Assembly (NCBI GenBank): GCA_013202335.1
Contig: JABMQR010000027.1
Span: 1-23,038 of the forward strand
Direction: 5' to 3'
Length of the DNA stretch: 23,038 nt
Origin: Bacteroidota bacterium
GTDB taxonomy: Bacteria > Spirochaetota > Spirochaetia > JABMQR01
The notes under the pieces are model-generated. The model did not search any database. It was given only the letters and a program-made list of their open reading frames with translations, and was not told the origin of the DNA. Shown piece after piece: positions 1 through 8,567 of this stretch; within the stretch, counting starts at the first letter, position 1, and each line of letters starts with the position of its first letter. The translations under genes and the position numbers were made by a program.

Positions 1-760
1 CTATATGATGATGGAAACGGTTTTATACAGCCGTGAATATCTTTATGTAAAAAATCTTGTAGAAAGTGGAAAATTCGGAAGAATCCAGTTTGCCCGGGGA
101 TCACATCAGCAGGATATGGGACTCGAGGGATGGCCTGAATACTGGCTTGGATTTCCTCCCATGTTCTATGGAACTCATGCTATAAGCCCGTTAGTTGATA
201 TTAATAAATCTCTTGTAGATACCGTTGTATGTCATGGTTCGGGTATGATTGATGAGGATATGATTTCCCGATACGGATCTCCTTTTGCTATAGAAACAGC
301 TACATTCAAACTAAAAGAGTCTGATGTCAGGATTGAGGCAACAAGATCCCTCTATAACACTGTTCGCCAGTATCGCGAAAGTTTTGACTGCTATGGTGAA
401 AAGATGTCCTTTGAATGGGAGCAGATTGCTGAAGAGGGACATGTCCTGTATGAAGGCGGTGAGAGTGCACGAAGGATTCATGTGCCGGATACGGACGCCT
501 TACTGCCTGAAGAGATTAAAAAGTATACAAAAAGAGAACAGATAAGTGATCAGGATCATGTATCATTTATTCAGGGTGCCGGACATGGCGGGTCGCACCC
601 TCATCTGGTAAACGAGTTTGTCAATGCAATTATGGAAGGACGGAATTCAGCAGTCGATGCTGTTAAGGCTTCTAACATAACCTCAGCTGGGTTATGTGCC
701 CATGAATCAGCTATGAAAAATGGAACCGAAGTTAAAATTCCTGATTTTGAAGATCTTTAG
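1..760 (+). CDS. Gfo/Idh/MocA-family oxidoreductase, C-terminal part (5' end outside window)
   Basis: The reading frame is open to the left edge, so the N-terminal NAD(P)-binding Rossmann domain lies upstream and only about 250 C-terminal residues are seen. The visible part matches the alpha/beta substrate-binding domain of Gfo/Idh/MocA dehydrogenases: an MMME segment at the start of the domain, a GRI strand, and a C-terminal stretch GGSHPHLVNEFVNAI followed by the VDA..A...TSAGLCAHESA pattern typical of the family. Family members oxidise or reduce hydroxyl groups of sugars, inositols or their derivatives with NAD(P) in the cytoplasm. The aldolase starts 22 bases downstream and a kinase follows, so it probably performs the redox step of a sugar catabolic operon. 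Substrate cannot be told from the sequence. The internal ATGs at 5, 8 and 11 are not likely true starts. Confidence 0.88.
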   Translation, partial: YMMMETVLYSREYLYVKNLVESGKFGRIQFARGSHQQDMGLEGWPEYWLGFPPMFYGTHAISPLVDINKSLVDTVVCHGSGMIDEDMISRYGSPFAIETATFKLKESDVRIEATRSLYNTVRQYRESFDCYGEKMSFEWEQIAEEGHVLYEGGESARRIHVPDTDALLPEEIKKYTKREQISDQDHVSFIQGAGHGGSHPHLVNEFVNAIMEGRNSAVDAVKASNITSAGLCAHESAMKNGTEVKIPDFEDL

Positions 761-781
761 GAAAACAAAAAGGAATTTATA

Positions 782-1687
782 ATGCTTAAGACTACCGAAA
801 TCATGAAAAAAGCCCGAAAACAGGGTGTTCTTATTCCCGCTCTTAATGTTGCTCATCTGCCAATGACCGAACCCATGATAAATGCTGCTGCAGACACTAC
901 TACTTTTGTCCTGATTGAAGTGTCTCGTGTGGATTGGAATAATTTCGGTGCCGGCAGTCTAAAGGATGTATATTTGGAATATACCAAATATAAGAACGAA
1001 AGATTTACCCGGCTGCATCTCGATCATATTCCGGTTATCGATGAAATGCAGGTGAAGCTTGATTATATGAGTTTTATCCGTGAATCAGTCGAACTTGGTT
1101 ATGATTCGGTTATGATAGACGGTTCCCGACTTTCGCTCGAAGGAAATATAGAGACGGCAAAAGAGGTTGCTGATTATGCTCACCAGTATGGTGTTGCCGT
1201 TGAGGCTGAGCTTGGTGCAGTGCTTGGACACGAAAGCGGCCCTATTCCTCCTTATGAGGAACTGTTTGCCAGTGGGAAAGGGTTCACTGATGTAGAAGAG
1301 GCTGTTCGGTTTATTAAAGAGACAAACTGTGACTGGCTCTCAGTAGCTATTGGAAATATTCATGGTGCAATATCAGGTGCCGGTATGGATCAGAAAAAAC
1401 CGGAAGCCAGGATTAACCTGGAGCATCTAAAAGCGCTTAATGATGCACTGGGAGTACCACTTGTTCTCCATGGTGGAAGCGGCATTAATCTTGATTATGT
1501 GAGGAAAGCCTCTGCCCTCGGAATTGCAAAGATGAACATTGGTACGGATTTGCGACAGGTATATGAGCAGGGACTCAAGGAAACAGGCAGTATAGATAAG
1601 GCTCAGCAGAAACTCTATGACAGATGCTGTGAAGTTTTTACAAAGGATTTGGCAATATCAGGAAAAGCTTCATTGGTAACTGATTAG
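782..1687 (+). CDS. Class II (zinc) ketose-bisphosphate aldolase family protein
   Basis: A 301-residue protein of the fructose/tagatose-bisphosphate aldolase class II family, which cleaves phosphorylated ketoses to a triose phosphate and a second carbonyl using zinc. Seen in the sequence: LHLDH at residues 78-82 (catalytic Asp81, zinc ligand His82), VMIDGS followed by an ENI-like helix, GNIHG (zinc ligand His194), LHGGSGI (zinc ligand His230) and the phosphate-binding KMNIGTD near residue 256. The usual DGSHLP motif reads DGSRLS, a small departure from GatY/KbaY/Fba sequences. An AAAGGAA ribosome-binding site precedes the ATG. It sits between a Gfo/Idh oxidoreductase and an FGGY kinase with very short gaps, so it is probably the cleavage step of an unidentified sugar pathway. 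It could equally be an IolJ-type or tagatose-type aldolase; specificity is open. Confidence 0.9.
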   Translation: MLKTTEIMKKARKQGVLIPALNVAHLPMTEPMINAAADTTTFVLIEVSRVDWNNFGAGSLKDVYLEYTKYKNERFTRLHLDHIPVIDEMQVKLDYMSFIRESVELGYDSVMIDGSRLSLEGNIETAKEVADYAHQYGVAVEAELGAVLGHESGPIPPYEELFASGKGFTDVEEAVRFIKETNCDWLSVAIGNIHGAISGAGMDQKKPEARINLEHLKALNDALGVPLVLHGGSGINLDYVRKASALGIAKMNIGTDLRQVYEQGLKETGSIDKAQQKLYDRCCEVFTKDLAISGKASLVTD

Positions 1688-1702
1688 GAAGCGGGAGCAA
1701 GT

Positions 1703-3205
1703 ATGAGTTTTCTGGGGATAGATCTGGGAACTACCGGCTGTAAAGCTGTACTCTTTAATGCTTCGGGTAAATCGTTATCATCAGCCTACAGGGAGTATGA
1801 AATTATCCATGATGCCCCCGGTCATGCAGAGCTTGATGCTCTACAAGTGTGGACTCAGGTAAAAGGCCTGATCAGGGAGTGTGCCTCCGGTTCAATAGAC
1901 ACTGTCGAAGCGATATCAGTCAGCTCCCTGGGTGAAGCAATTGTACCTGTTTCTCGGGATCGAACTCCTATAGCCAATTCTCTGCTTAATTTTGACAGGC
2001 GAGGGAGTGACCTTCTGCCGGAGCTGCGGCAATATATTACAGACGAAGAACTCTACACTGTTAACGGAAATCCTCTTGCTCCCAACTATGGATTAACCAA
2101 ACTATTCTGGTATAAAAAGAATCAACCTGCCTTATATGCACAAACCTATAAATTTCTGCTTTGGGGAAGTTATATTCTCTATATGCTGGGAGCTGAACCG
2201 GTTGTGGATTATGCGCTGGCTAATCGGACCCTTGTACTCGATATTGAAAAAGAGGAATGGAATACTGCTCTGTTGAATAAAATGGGCTTTACACAGGAAA
2301 AGCTGCCGGAGCTGGCAGAAGCTGGAACCGTATGTGGAAAGGTTCTTCCGGAACTTGCCGATGAGCTTGGATTTTCTTCTTCCCCGTTATTAGTGGTGGG
2401 AACACACGATCAATGTGCCAACGCACTTGGGTGCGGGGTACTGGAGCAGGGAACTGCAATGTATGGTATGGGGACGTTTCACTGTATTGTATCTGTAGCC
2501 AATCAGCGGGGTGATATCAGCGGGATGCTTACAAGAGGGTTGAACACCGAGCACCATGCAGTTCCCGGACAGTGGGTAAGCTTTATCTATAATCAGGGTG
2601 GAATTCTTCTCAAGTGGTTTCGTGATACTTTTGCTCTTGGAGTTAATGAGTTCAGTGAGGTCAATATCTATGAACATCTGATGCACGAGATGCCTGCCGG
2701 TCCCAGTCCGGTTTCCGTACTTCCTCATTTCACCACAACAGGTCCGCCTTATTTTATTGAGAAAACTTCGGGTAATATTTCCGGATTAACGATTGATACT
2801 ACCCGTGGGGATGTCTGTAAAGGATTGCTGGAAGGGATAGCCTTTTATCTAAAAGAGAATCTGGACAATCTTCCGCCGGGGATGGAGTTTGAGATAGATG
2901 AATTCAGGGTTGTTGGCGGAGGAAGTAAGTCTGACATCTGGATGCAGCTTACCGCTGATATTCTTGAACGACCGTGTATTCGGACAGTAGAGGCTGAGGC
3001 GGGAGCCCTCGGAGCTGCAATGCTTGCCGCCTGCGGTTGCGGTGCTTTTGAAAACCTGCAGGATGCAGCAGAAGCTATGGTTGTTTCCGGCAGGAAATTT
3101 ATTCCGGACAAATCCAGAAGTGAAATGTACTATCCCAATTATGAGCGATATAAAGAGCTATATCCCCGGTTCGGTAATTTTTTGGCTGAATATAAACAAT
3201 ACTAG
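1703..3205 (+). CDS. FGGY-family carbohydrate kinase (xylulokinase-like)
   Basis: A 500-residue, full-length FGGY kinase. The N-terminal phosphate-1 loop GIDLGTTGCKA (residues 5-15) and the catalytic base motif GTHDQCANALG (Asp236) are clear. A glycine-rich adenosine motif, RVVGGGSKSDIWMQLTADI, and a following EAGALGAAMLA lie in the C-terminal domain. These place it with the xylulokinase-like branch, which phosphorylates ketoses or polyols with ATP. The start is an ATG 15 bases after the aldolase stop, with a GGAAGCGGGAG ribosome-binding region in the gap, so the three genes are one operon. The partners (dehydrogenase and class II aldolase) imply that this kinase makes a phosphorylated sugar that the aldolase then cleaves. 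It lacks a neighbouring xylose isomerase, so I would not call it XylB. Confidence 0.9.
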   Translation: MSFLGIDLGTTGCKAVLFNASGKSLSSAYREYEIIHDAPGHAELDALQVWTQVKGLIRECASGSIDTVEAISVSSLGEAIVPVSRDRTPIANSLLNFDRRGSDLLPELRQYITDEELYTVNGNPLAPNYGLTKLFWYKKNQPALYAQTYKFLLWGSYILYMLGAEPVVDYALANRTLVLDIEKEEWNTALLNKMGFTQEKLPELAEAGTVCGKVLPELADELGFSSSPLLVVGTHDQCANALGCGVLEQGTAMYGMGTFHCIVSVANQRGDISGMLTRGLNTEHHAVPGQWVSFIYNQGGILLKWFRDTFALGVNEFSEVNIYEHLMHEMPAGPSPVSVLPHFTTTGPPYFIEKTSGNISGLTIDTTRGDVCKGLLEGIAFYLKENLDNLPPGMEFEIDEFRVVGGGSKSDIWMQLTADILERPCIRTVEAEAGALGAAMLAACGCGAFENLQDAAEAMVVSGRKFIPDKSRSEMYYPNYERYKELYPRFGNFLAEYKQY

Positions 3206-3236
3206 TTCTTGAAAAACAGGTTACAATTGTGGGTTT

Positions 3237-4121
3237 CTACCTGATTACCATCTTTAGGACCTGGGCATAGGTCTCAGCTGATGGATTGTTTTGGACAAAA
3301 GCAAATTGATAACTTCCACCAGAAGTTGATATAGTCAGATGCAAAATACCCGGAATTTTTTGGTTGTCGGACCAGGCAATATTTGTAATTTTATTCAAAG
3401 GTATGTAGAGAATCTCTTTTCCATAGGTTGCCTGCCCTCTGTATCTAAAAGTTTTTCCCCGATTTAGAATTTTCAATTCGCGTCCATCTGACAAATGAAG
3501 TGACTCCAGAAGGCGCTTACCGATGACTCCATAGATGAGCTTTTTAAATCCTGATGGTTCTATGGAGGTAACAGGAGTTTCGATTTGTGATGCGAAAACC
3601 TTGAACTCCGGATTAAGTTTCCTGCCTTCAGTCAGGAGCCCTGTGAAGAAAAAGCTGAGATTGCTGTCTGTAAATTCTGTTTGATTAACGATATTTTCGT
3701 TTCTGGTGGTGTCGATATATTTCTGCCGAATTAGGTTAACCAATCTTTGCATAATATTACCTGATACAGTATTGAAGGGTAGATTGAAACTCTTATTAGC
3801 CATGACGAGATTCAAGTTTCCACTAAGAAGTTCTTCTTTATAACTGAGGCATTCAATTTCTTCATACAGGAAGCTTTTTGATTCAACATCATCCCCGATT
3901 CTTTCCAGAATGATCATATCGTTGCTATAAAGATTCACCACATAATCATAGAGGTTCATACCTGGGTGTGCGTTTCGTCTCTCTATAATACGAGGAATTT
4001 TTATGCTGAGTTGCGGGATTTCATCTCTGCGTATATAGGGAACAAAAAGCGGTGGAAGGGGATCTTTATCTGTGATTTTAATAACCCAGGGTCCGAATCT
4101 GTCATATTCATTATCTCTCAT
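3237..4121 (-). CDS. Conserved-looking protein of unknown function, possibly two PH-like domains
   Basis: A 294-residue soluble protein with no signal peptide or membrane segment. I do not recognise a named family. Two stretches rich in alternating beta-strand pattern, about residues 55-135 and 200-290, each end in a short helix and could be bacterial PH-like folds: the second reads strand by strand as IPLNKITNIAW, GILHLTISTSGG, YQFAFV and a terminal helix. This is inference from pattern only. The ATG is preceded by a strong GAAGGAGA site that lies inside the end of a tiny upstream reading frame with SDR similarity (4124-4219); only two bases separate that TAG from this ATG. It converges on the FGGY kinase operon and diverges from the DUF2130 gene. 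Confidence 0.75.
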   Translation of the reverse strand: MRDNEYDRFGPWVIKITDKDPLPPLFVPYIRRDEIPQLSIKIPRIIERRNAHPGMNLYDYVVNLYSNDMIILERIGDDVESKSFLYEEIECLSYKEELLSGNLNLVMANKSFNLPFNTVSGNIMQRLVNLIRQKYIDTTRNENIVNQTEFTDSNLSFFFTGLLTEGRKLNPEFKVFASQIETPVTSIEPSGFKKLIYGVIGKRLLESLHLSDGRELKILNRGKTFRYRGQATYGKEILYIPLNKITNIAWSDNQKIPGILHLTISTSGGSYQFAFVQNNPSAETYAQVLKMVIR

Positions 4122-4123
4122 AC

Positions 4124-4219
4124 CTATCTCCTTCCTGCTGCTTCCTGAGCCAATGCAGCATCAAAACTTGAACCTGCCCCGGTAATTACCATTGTTCTTC
4201 CAAACAGGGTACGTTTCAT
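4124..4219 (-). pseudogene. N-terminal remnant of a short-chain dehydrogenase (31 codons)
   Basis: On the minus strand an ATG at 4219 opens a 31-codon frame ending in TAG at 4124-4126. Its product contains MVITGAGSSFDAALAQEAA, which resembles the first beta strand, the TGxxxGxG nucleotide loop and the first helix of short-chain dehydrogenases. The third glycine of the loop is replaced (FD instead of IG) and the frame stops right after helix one, so no working dehydrogenase is made. No good ribosome-binding site precedes the ATG. The last codons contain the GAAGGAGA site used by the following gene, so if the remnant is translated the two would be coupled. It could alternatively be a leader peptide, but the SDR likeness favours a gene remnant. 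Confidence 0.55.
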
Positions 4220-4285
4220 GCAATAATGCTATAGTGAAAACTGATAATTGTCTACCAATATATCCAGTAGTTTTGAGGGAGAAAA

Positions 4286-5524
4286 ATGAAGAATAATATT
4301 AAATGTCCTAACTGCGGTCATAGCTTTGATGTAGAAGAGGCGCTTTCAGGCGAACTTGAAGCTCATTTTAAAGCAGAATATGAGATAAAGGTACATGAAC
4401 AGGCTGAAAAGTTTAATCAGGAAAAAAGAAAGCTTGAAGAAGAGAAACGGCTGTTTGGAGAGAAAAAAGAGAGAGAAGATGAACTTTTCCAGGCTGAAAT
4501 AGCCAGGCAGCTAATCAAAGAAAAAACGAAGATTGAAAAAAATGCAATTGAGTCAGTTGAAGAGAAAATGAAAGCTCTTCAGGATGAAAATGAAAAACGA
4601 AAGGCTGAAAACAAGACGTTAAGAATAAAAGAAGTTGCCCTCATGAAACAAGAAGCAGCATTGAAAGAGCAGCAGGAGGACATCGATATACAAATAGAGA
4701 AGAAAATTCTTGAAAAACAGAAGGATATTGAAAATAAAGCAAGAGCAAAGGAACGGGAAAGCTTTGAACTTGAAAAAATAAAACTTCTCAAACAAATTGA
4801 AGATAATAAAAAACTCGCGGAAGAGATGAAAAGAAAAGCTGAACAGGGCTCGATGCAGCTCCAGGGTGAAGTTCAGGAGCTGGCACTTGAAGATCTATTA
4901 GCAAGAACATACCCTTTTGACAATATAGAGGCAGTCCCGAAAGGGATTCGCGGTGCGGATTCAATACAAACCGTTATCAATGCAAATCAGCAGAAATGCG
5001 GTTCAATTGTGTATGAAAGCAAGCGGACAAAAAACTTTGCAAATGATTGGATAGATAAATTAAAACAGGACCAGGTTATGTGCAAGGCTGATATTGCCGT
5101 GATTGTTACTGAAACCTACCCTGGTGATATGGATCGTTTTGGTGAAAAGAATGGGGTGTGGATTTGCAGTTTTCACGAGGTTAAGAGTCTCTCTTTTGTT
5201 CTCAGGGAGATGCTGATTAAAACAAACTCCGTAAAATTGTCTCAGGAAAATAAGAGTGATAAGATGGAATTAATGTACAATTATCTTACCAGCACTGAGT
5301 TTGTCCAAAGTATAAAAAGAGTTGTAGAAAACTATGATGGTATGATTAATCAGCTGAATTCAGAGAAGAAGGCCATGCACAGGATTTGGGCTGAAAGAGA
5401 GAAACAGATATGGGTTGTGCAGGAGAATATATCTGCTCTTTTCGGATCAATTAAGGGAATTGCCGGCAAATCACTCCAATCGGTAGATGTGCTGGAATTA
5501 CCGGATACACAGATAGATTCCTAA
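4286..5524 (+). CDS. DUF2130 domain protein (coiled coil plus nuclease-like domain)
   Basis: A 412-residue protein of the DUF2130 family. It opens with a CPNCGH half zinc-ribbon (Cys7, Cys10). Residues about 25-190 are extremely rich in Glu, Lys and Gln with heptad spacing, a long coiled coil. The DUF2130 core follows from about residue 190: RTYPFDNIEAVPKGIRGAD, then GSIVYESKRTK, then DIAVIVTETYP. The spacing of an acidic residue, Asp225 and the E-x-K of YESK (Glu244, Lys246) resembles a PD-(D/E)xK nuclease core; that is my inference. GAGGGAG at 4275-4281 supports the start. Role unknown; the fold would suit a DNA- or RNA-acting protein held by a long rod. It is alone on the + strand, with the HpaI aldolase 32 bases downstream, possibly co-transcribed. 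Confidence 0.9.
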   Translation: MKNNIKCPNCGHSFDVEEALSGELEAHFKAEYEIKVHEQAEKFNQEKRKLEEEKRLFGEKKEREDELFQAEIARQLIKEKTKIEKNAIESVEEKMKALQDENEKRKAENKTLRIKEVALMKQEAALKEQQEDIDIQIEKKILEKQKDIENKARAKERESFELEKIKLLKQIEDNKKLAEEMKRKAEQGSMQLQGEVQELALEDLLARTYPFDNIEAVPKGIRGADSIQTVINANQQKCGSIVYESKRTKNFANDWIDKLKQDQVMCKADIAVIVTETYPGDMDRFGEKNGVWICSFHEVKSLSFVLREMLIKTNSVKLSQENKSDKMELMYNYLTSTEFVQSIKRVVENYDGMINQLNSEKKAMHRIWAEREKQIWVVQENISALFGSIKGIAGKSLQSVDVLELPDTQIDS

Positions 5525-5556
5525 TAGGTGTTTTATGCAGAAATGAGGATATATTT

Positions 5557-6306
5557 ATGAATGAATCATTTAAAACAAAATTGCACCGGGGTGATCTGCT
5601 TGTGGGAACAATACAGACCCTGCCGTCTCCGGAAATTACTGAAATACTTTGTTCTGCCGGTTTTGACTGGCTTTTTATTGATCTTGAACATAGTACATTA
5701 AACAGTAAGGATGCACAGAACATTCTGCAGACTGCTTCTCCGCTAACCCCCTGTATGGTACGTGTGCCTTCAATTGATGAAACATGGATAAAAAAGGCAC
5801 TTGATGCCGGTGCTTCCGGAATTATTGTACCGCAGGTGTCAACCGCTGAAGCTGCAGAGCAGGCAGTTCGGCTCTGTAAATATCCTCCTGAAGGTGTTCG
5901 CAGTGTTGGTGTTGCAAGGGCTCAAGGCTATGGTGAGAAATTTCAGGAATATATAGATTCGGCAAATAAAGAGACTGCTGTTATTATTCAAATCGAACAT
6001 ATAGATGCTGTAAACAACATTGATACTATTGTTGAAATTTCCGGAATTGACTGCCTTTTTATCGGGCCGTATGATTTATCTGCCAGTATGGGAAAACCTG
6101 GGTGTATAGGTGATCCGGATGTCCAGAAAGCAATTTCACTGGTTAAGGAGTATGCAGAGCGAGTAGGGATCCCATTAGGTATATTTGGACCAACAGTGGA
6201 ATCTGTTAAGCCGTATATTGATATGGGATATACATTGATAGCTGTGGGCATGGACACCATGATTTTGGGAAGTGCTGTTAAGGGTATTTTGGCTCAATTG
6301 AGGTGA
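5557..6306 (+). CDS. HpcH/HpaI-family aldolase
   Basis: A 249-residue class II pyruvate aldolase of the HpaI/HpcH type, which reversibly splits 2-keto-4-hydroxy acids into pyruvate and an aldehyde with a divalent metal. Visible hallmarks: FIDLEH with the catalytic His45, VRVPS with the pyruvate-binding Arg69, GIIVPQV, QIEH (metal Glu), and GPYDLSASMG (metal Asp in the preceding strand region). Length equals the usual 250-265. The start is an ATG with GAGGAT upstream. Genes around it (DUF2130, flavodoxin) give no pathway, so the natural aldehyde is unknown; family members act on heptenedioate, rhamnonate or garosamine-type intermediates. Confidence 0.92.
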   Translation: MNESFKTKLHRGDLLVGTIQTLPSPEITEILCSAGFDWLFIDLEHSTLNSKDAQNILQTASPLTPCMVRVPSIDETWIKKALDAGASGIIVPQVSTAEAAEQAVRLCKYPPEGVRSVGVARAQGYGEKFQEYIDSANKETAVIIQIEHIDAVNNIDTIVEISGIDCLFIGPYDLSASMGKPGCIGDPDVQKAISLVKEYAERVGIPLGIFGPTVESVKPYIDMGYTLIAVGMDTMILGSAVKGILAQLR

Positions 6307-6352
6307 ATATCTACTTGAGTTGTCTGCGGCTGCTGCTGAGAGGAGAAATTAA

Positions 6353-6877
6353 TTGAAAACGCTTGTATGCTATACATCATTATCCGGTTATACACAGTGC
6401 TATGCAGAATGGATTGCAGAATCCTTATGTGCTGACATTCTTCCGTTAAGATCGATCAAGACTGAAATGCTCCCTTTATATGATCTGATTATATATGGAG
6501 GGAGCCTGCATGCTGTTGGTATTAATGGTATTAAATTTATTAAAAAGCAGCTTCCTGAGTTTGAAAATACTTGTATAGTAGTTTTTGCAGTTGGGGCATC
6601 TCCCGCTAAAGAGGGGATTTGCGACGAAATACTCAATGGTAATTTTACCCGTGAAGAACAAAATCGTATTAGCCTGTTCTATCTGCGTGGAGGGTTTGAC
6701 TATACCCGACTGAACCTGTATAACAAGATGCTCATGGCAATGCTGAAATTTAAAATATCACTCAGGAAGAGTAGAAGTTCTGATGAACGTGGTATGCTTG
6801 CAGCCTTTGATAAACCAGTCAACTTTGCCAGGCGGGAAAATTTGCAGGATCTATTACAATATGTCAGATTACTCTAA
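6353..6877 (+). CDS. Flavodoxin-domain protein
   Basis: A 174-residue protein starting at TTG with a strong GAGAGGAGA site seven to eight bases upstream. The N-terminus, KTLVCYTSLSGYTQ, is the flavodoxin FMN phosphate loop, followed by YDLIIYGGSLHA and CIVVFAVGASPA, which correspond to the two other FMN-contacting strand ends. This is the pattern of flavodoxin-like proteins annotated near protoporphyrinogen oxidase HemG, but the sequence does not prove that activity. Residues after about 110 are basic and helical. The next gene is a large FAD oxidoreductase 46 bases downstream, which may be a redox partner. The second flavodoxin in the window, at 15348, belongs to a different subgroup and is not a recent copy. 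Confidence 0.82.
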   Translation: MKTLVCYTSLSGYTQCYAEWIAESLCADILPLRSIKTEMLPLYDLIIYGGSLHAVGINGIKFIKKQLPEFENTCIVVFAVGASPAKEGICDEILNGNFTREEQNRISLFYLRGGFDYTRLNLYNKMLMAMLKFKISLRKSRSSDERGMLAAFDKPVNFARRENLQDLLQYVRLL

Positions 6878-6923
6878 CAACAGGCAAATTGGTTATTTTT
6901 CTCGATAAAAGGTGTAAAAAAAG

Positions 6924-8534
6924 ATGATTAAGACAGTAACGATAGTTGTGGATCAATATTATAAGAAGCCGGAAGATGAACTTCGCAAAATTATAGCAAA
7001 GCAGCTTAAAGCGGCAGAAAAGAGTATTCGTGCATTTGTGCTGAACAAATACTCTATTGATGCCAGACGTGGACAGCTCAAGGTTAATCTGCGTTATACC
7101 GTATATATTAATGAAGAACCTCCTGTGGTGACTCCGTATAAACCGGATTGGAAAGATGTTTCCGGAGATGATGCCAGGAGAGTGGTTGTTGTAGGAGCAG
7201 GTCCGGCAGGATTGTTTGCTGCTTTGAAGCTTCTGGAATATGGACTGAAGCCTGTGATAGTCGAACGGGGACCTAACACGTCGGAAAGAAGACTTGATAT
7301 TGCCCAGATCAGCCGTGAGCAGAGGGTGAATCCAAATTCAAACTACTGCTTTGGTGAAGGTGGAGCCGGTACATTTTCAGACGGTAAGCTTTTCACCAGA
7401 TCAAAAAAACGGGGCAATGTTAATCATATCCTCTCAATACTGCATTATCATGGTGCAGATGAGAGTGTTCTTACAGATTCACAGCCGCATATTGGAACAG
7501 ACCGGTTAAGTAGTATCGTGCAGAAAATCAGAGAAACAATTATCTCCTATGGTGGAGAAGTACTCTTTAATACGAAATGTATCGGTCTGGTTAAAGATGA
7601 TGAACAGGTAGTCAAAGGTGTGACAACTGCGGACGGCAGGACAATTTCCGGAGAAGGGGTCATTCTGGCAACCGGCCACTCAGCCCGTGAGGTTTATACT
7701 CTGTTGGCAGAAAACAGTGCGGAATTGGAAGCAAAAACCTTTGCAATGGGGGTTAGAGTTGAACATCCCCGTGCAATGATTGATGCTATTCAATATCACG
7801 GGAAGGATCCCGGAGATTTGGGTACCGCATCGTATCGGCTTGCAGCCCAGGTTGAAGGACGGGGCGTCTACTCATTCTGCATGTGCCCCGGCGGGGTAAT
7901 TGTTCCCTCCGCAACAGCTGATGATGAAATTGTAGTGAATGGAATGTCTCCCTCAAATAGAAATACCCGCTGGTCAAATGCCGCAGTTGTTGTCGAGATT
8001 CAGCCTGAGGATATCCCTGAAAAGTTTATCAATGATGATAATCCGGGACTTCCTGATACTGCATGGCGTGCATTGGCAGGAGTGCGTTATCAAAAATGGT
8101 TTGAGCATGAAGCGAAAATTCATGGAAAAGGACAAATGGCACCGGCGCAAAAATTGGTGGATTTTATAGAGGGTCGTCAGTCAACTGATCTTCCTGAATG
8201 TTCTTATGCTCCCGGAGTAGTCCTGTCACGACTGGATAAATGGCTGCCGAAAGAGATCGCTTCCCGTCTAAAGAGAGGTTTTAGAACTTTTAACCATAAT
8301 ATGAAGGGATTTGTCTCCGGTGATGCAATCGTTTTGGGGGTTGAGTCACGTACATCTTCACCTGTCAGGGTATTGAGAGATCCGGAACTGCTTGAGTGCA
8401 GGGGATTAAAGGGACTCTATCCAGCAGGTGAAGGAGCCGGTTACTCAGGCGGTATTGTCTCATCCGCACTGGATGGGGAGAATGTGGCTGCTGCTGTAGG
8501 CTCGCTTTTTGGTAATGAAAAAAGTACCGTTTAA
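6924..8534 (+). CDS. NAD(P)/FAD-dependent oxidoreductase, COG2509 type
   Basis: A 536-residue flavoprotein. An N-terminal domain of about 85 residues (basic, helix plus strand) precedes the FAD-binding motif VVVVGAGPAGLFAA, with GxGxxG at residues 91-96 and the acidic end of the second strand in VIVERG. Family-specific segments NYCFGEGGAGTFSDGKL, a GPE-like VILATGHSAR, and the C-terminal FAD loop GLYPAGEGAGYSGGI are all present, matching the uncharacterised FAD-dependent dehydrogenases of COG2509. The protein is full length. AAAGGTG precedes the ATG. Function is unknown in the family; the adjacent flavodoxin gene hints at electron transfer, which is inference. Confidence 0.9.
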   Translation: MIKTVTIVVDQYYKKPEDELRKIIAKQLKAAEKSIRAFVLNKYSIDARRGQLKVNLRYTVYINEEPPVVTPYKPDWKDVSGDDARRVVVVGAGPAGLFAALKLLEYGLKPVIVERGPNTSERRLDIAQISREQRVNPNSNYCFGEGGAGTFSDGKLFTRSKKRGNVNHILSILHYHGADESVLTDSQPHIGTDRLSSIVQKIRETIISYGGEVLFNTKCIGLVKDDEQVVKGVTTADGRTISGEGVILATGHSAREVYTLLAENSAELEAKTFAMGVRVEHPRAMIDAIQYHGKDPGDLGTASYRLAAQVEGRGVYSFCMCPGGVIVPSATADDEIVVNGMSPSNRNTRWSNAAVVVEIQPEDIPEKFINDDNPGLPDTAWRALAGVRYQKWFEHEAKIHGKGQMAPAQKLVDFIEGRQSTDLPECSYAPGVVLSRLDKWLPKEIASRLKRGFRTFNHNMKGFVSGDAIVLGVESRTSSPVRVLRDPELLECRGLKGLYPAGEGAGYSGGIVSSALDGENVAAAVGSLFGNEKSTV

Positions 8535-8567
8535 ATTGTAAGAAAGGTTATGCTATGAGGAGCAGTT

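Noticed and set aside
2390..3111. Two reading frames on the minus strand inside the FGGY kinase gene
   Set aside because: They are antisense shadows of a gene with full family motifs, have no ribosome-binding sites and resemble no protein.
3206..3236. Terminator between the kinase and the convergent unknown gene
   Set aside because: CAGGT/ACCTG can pair only across a long loop and no T-run follows.
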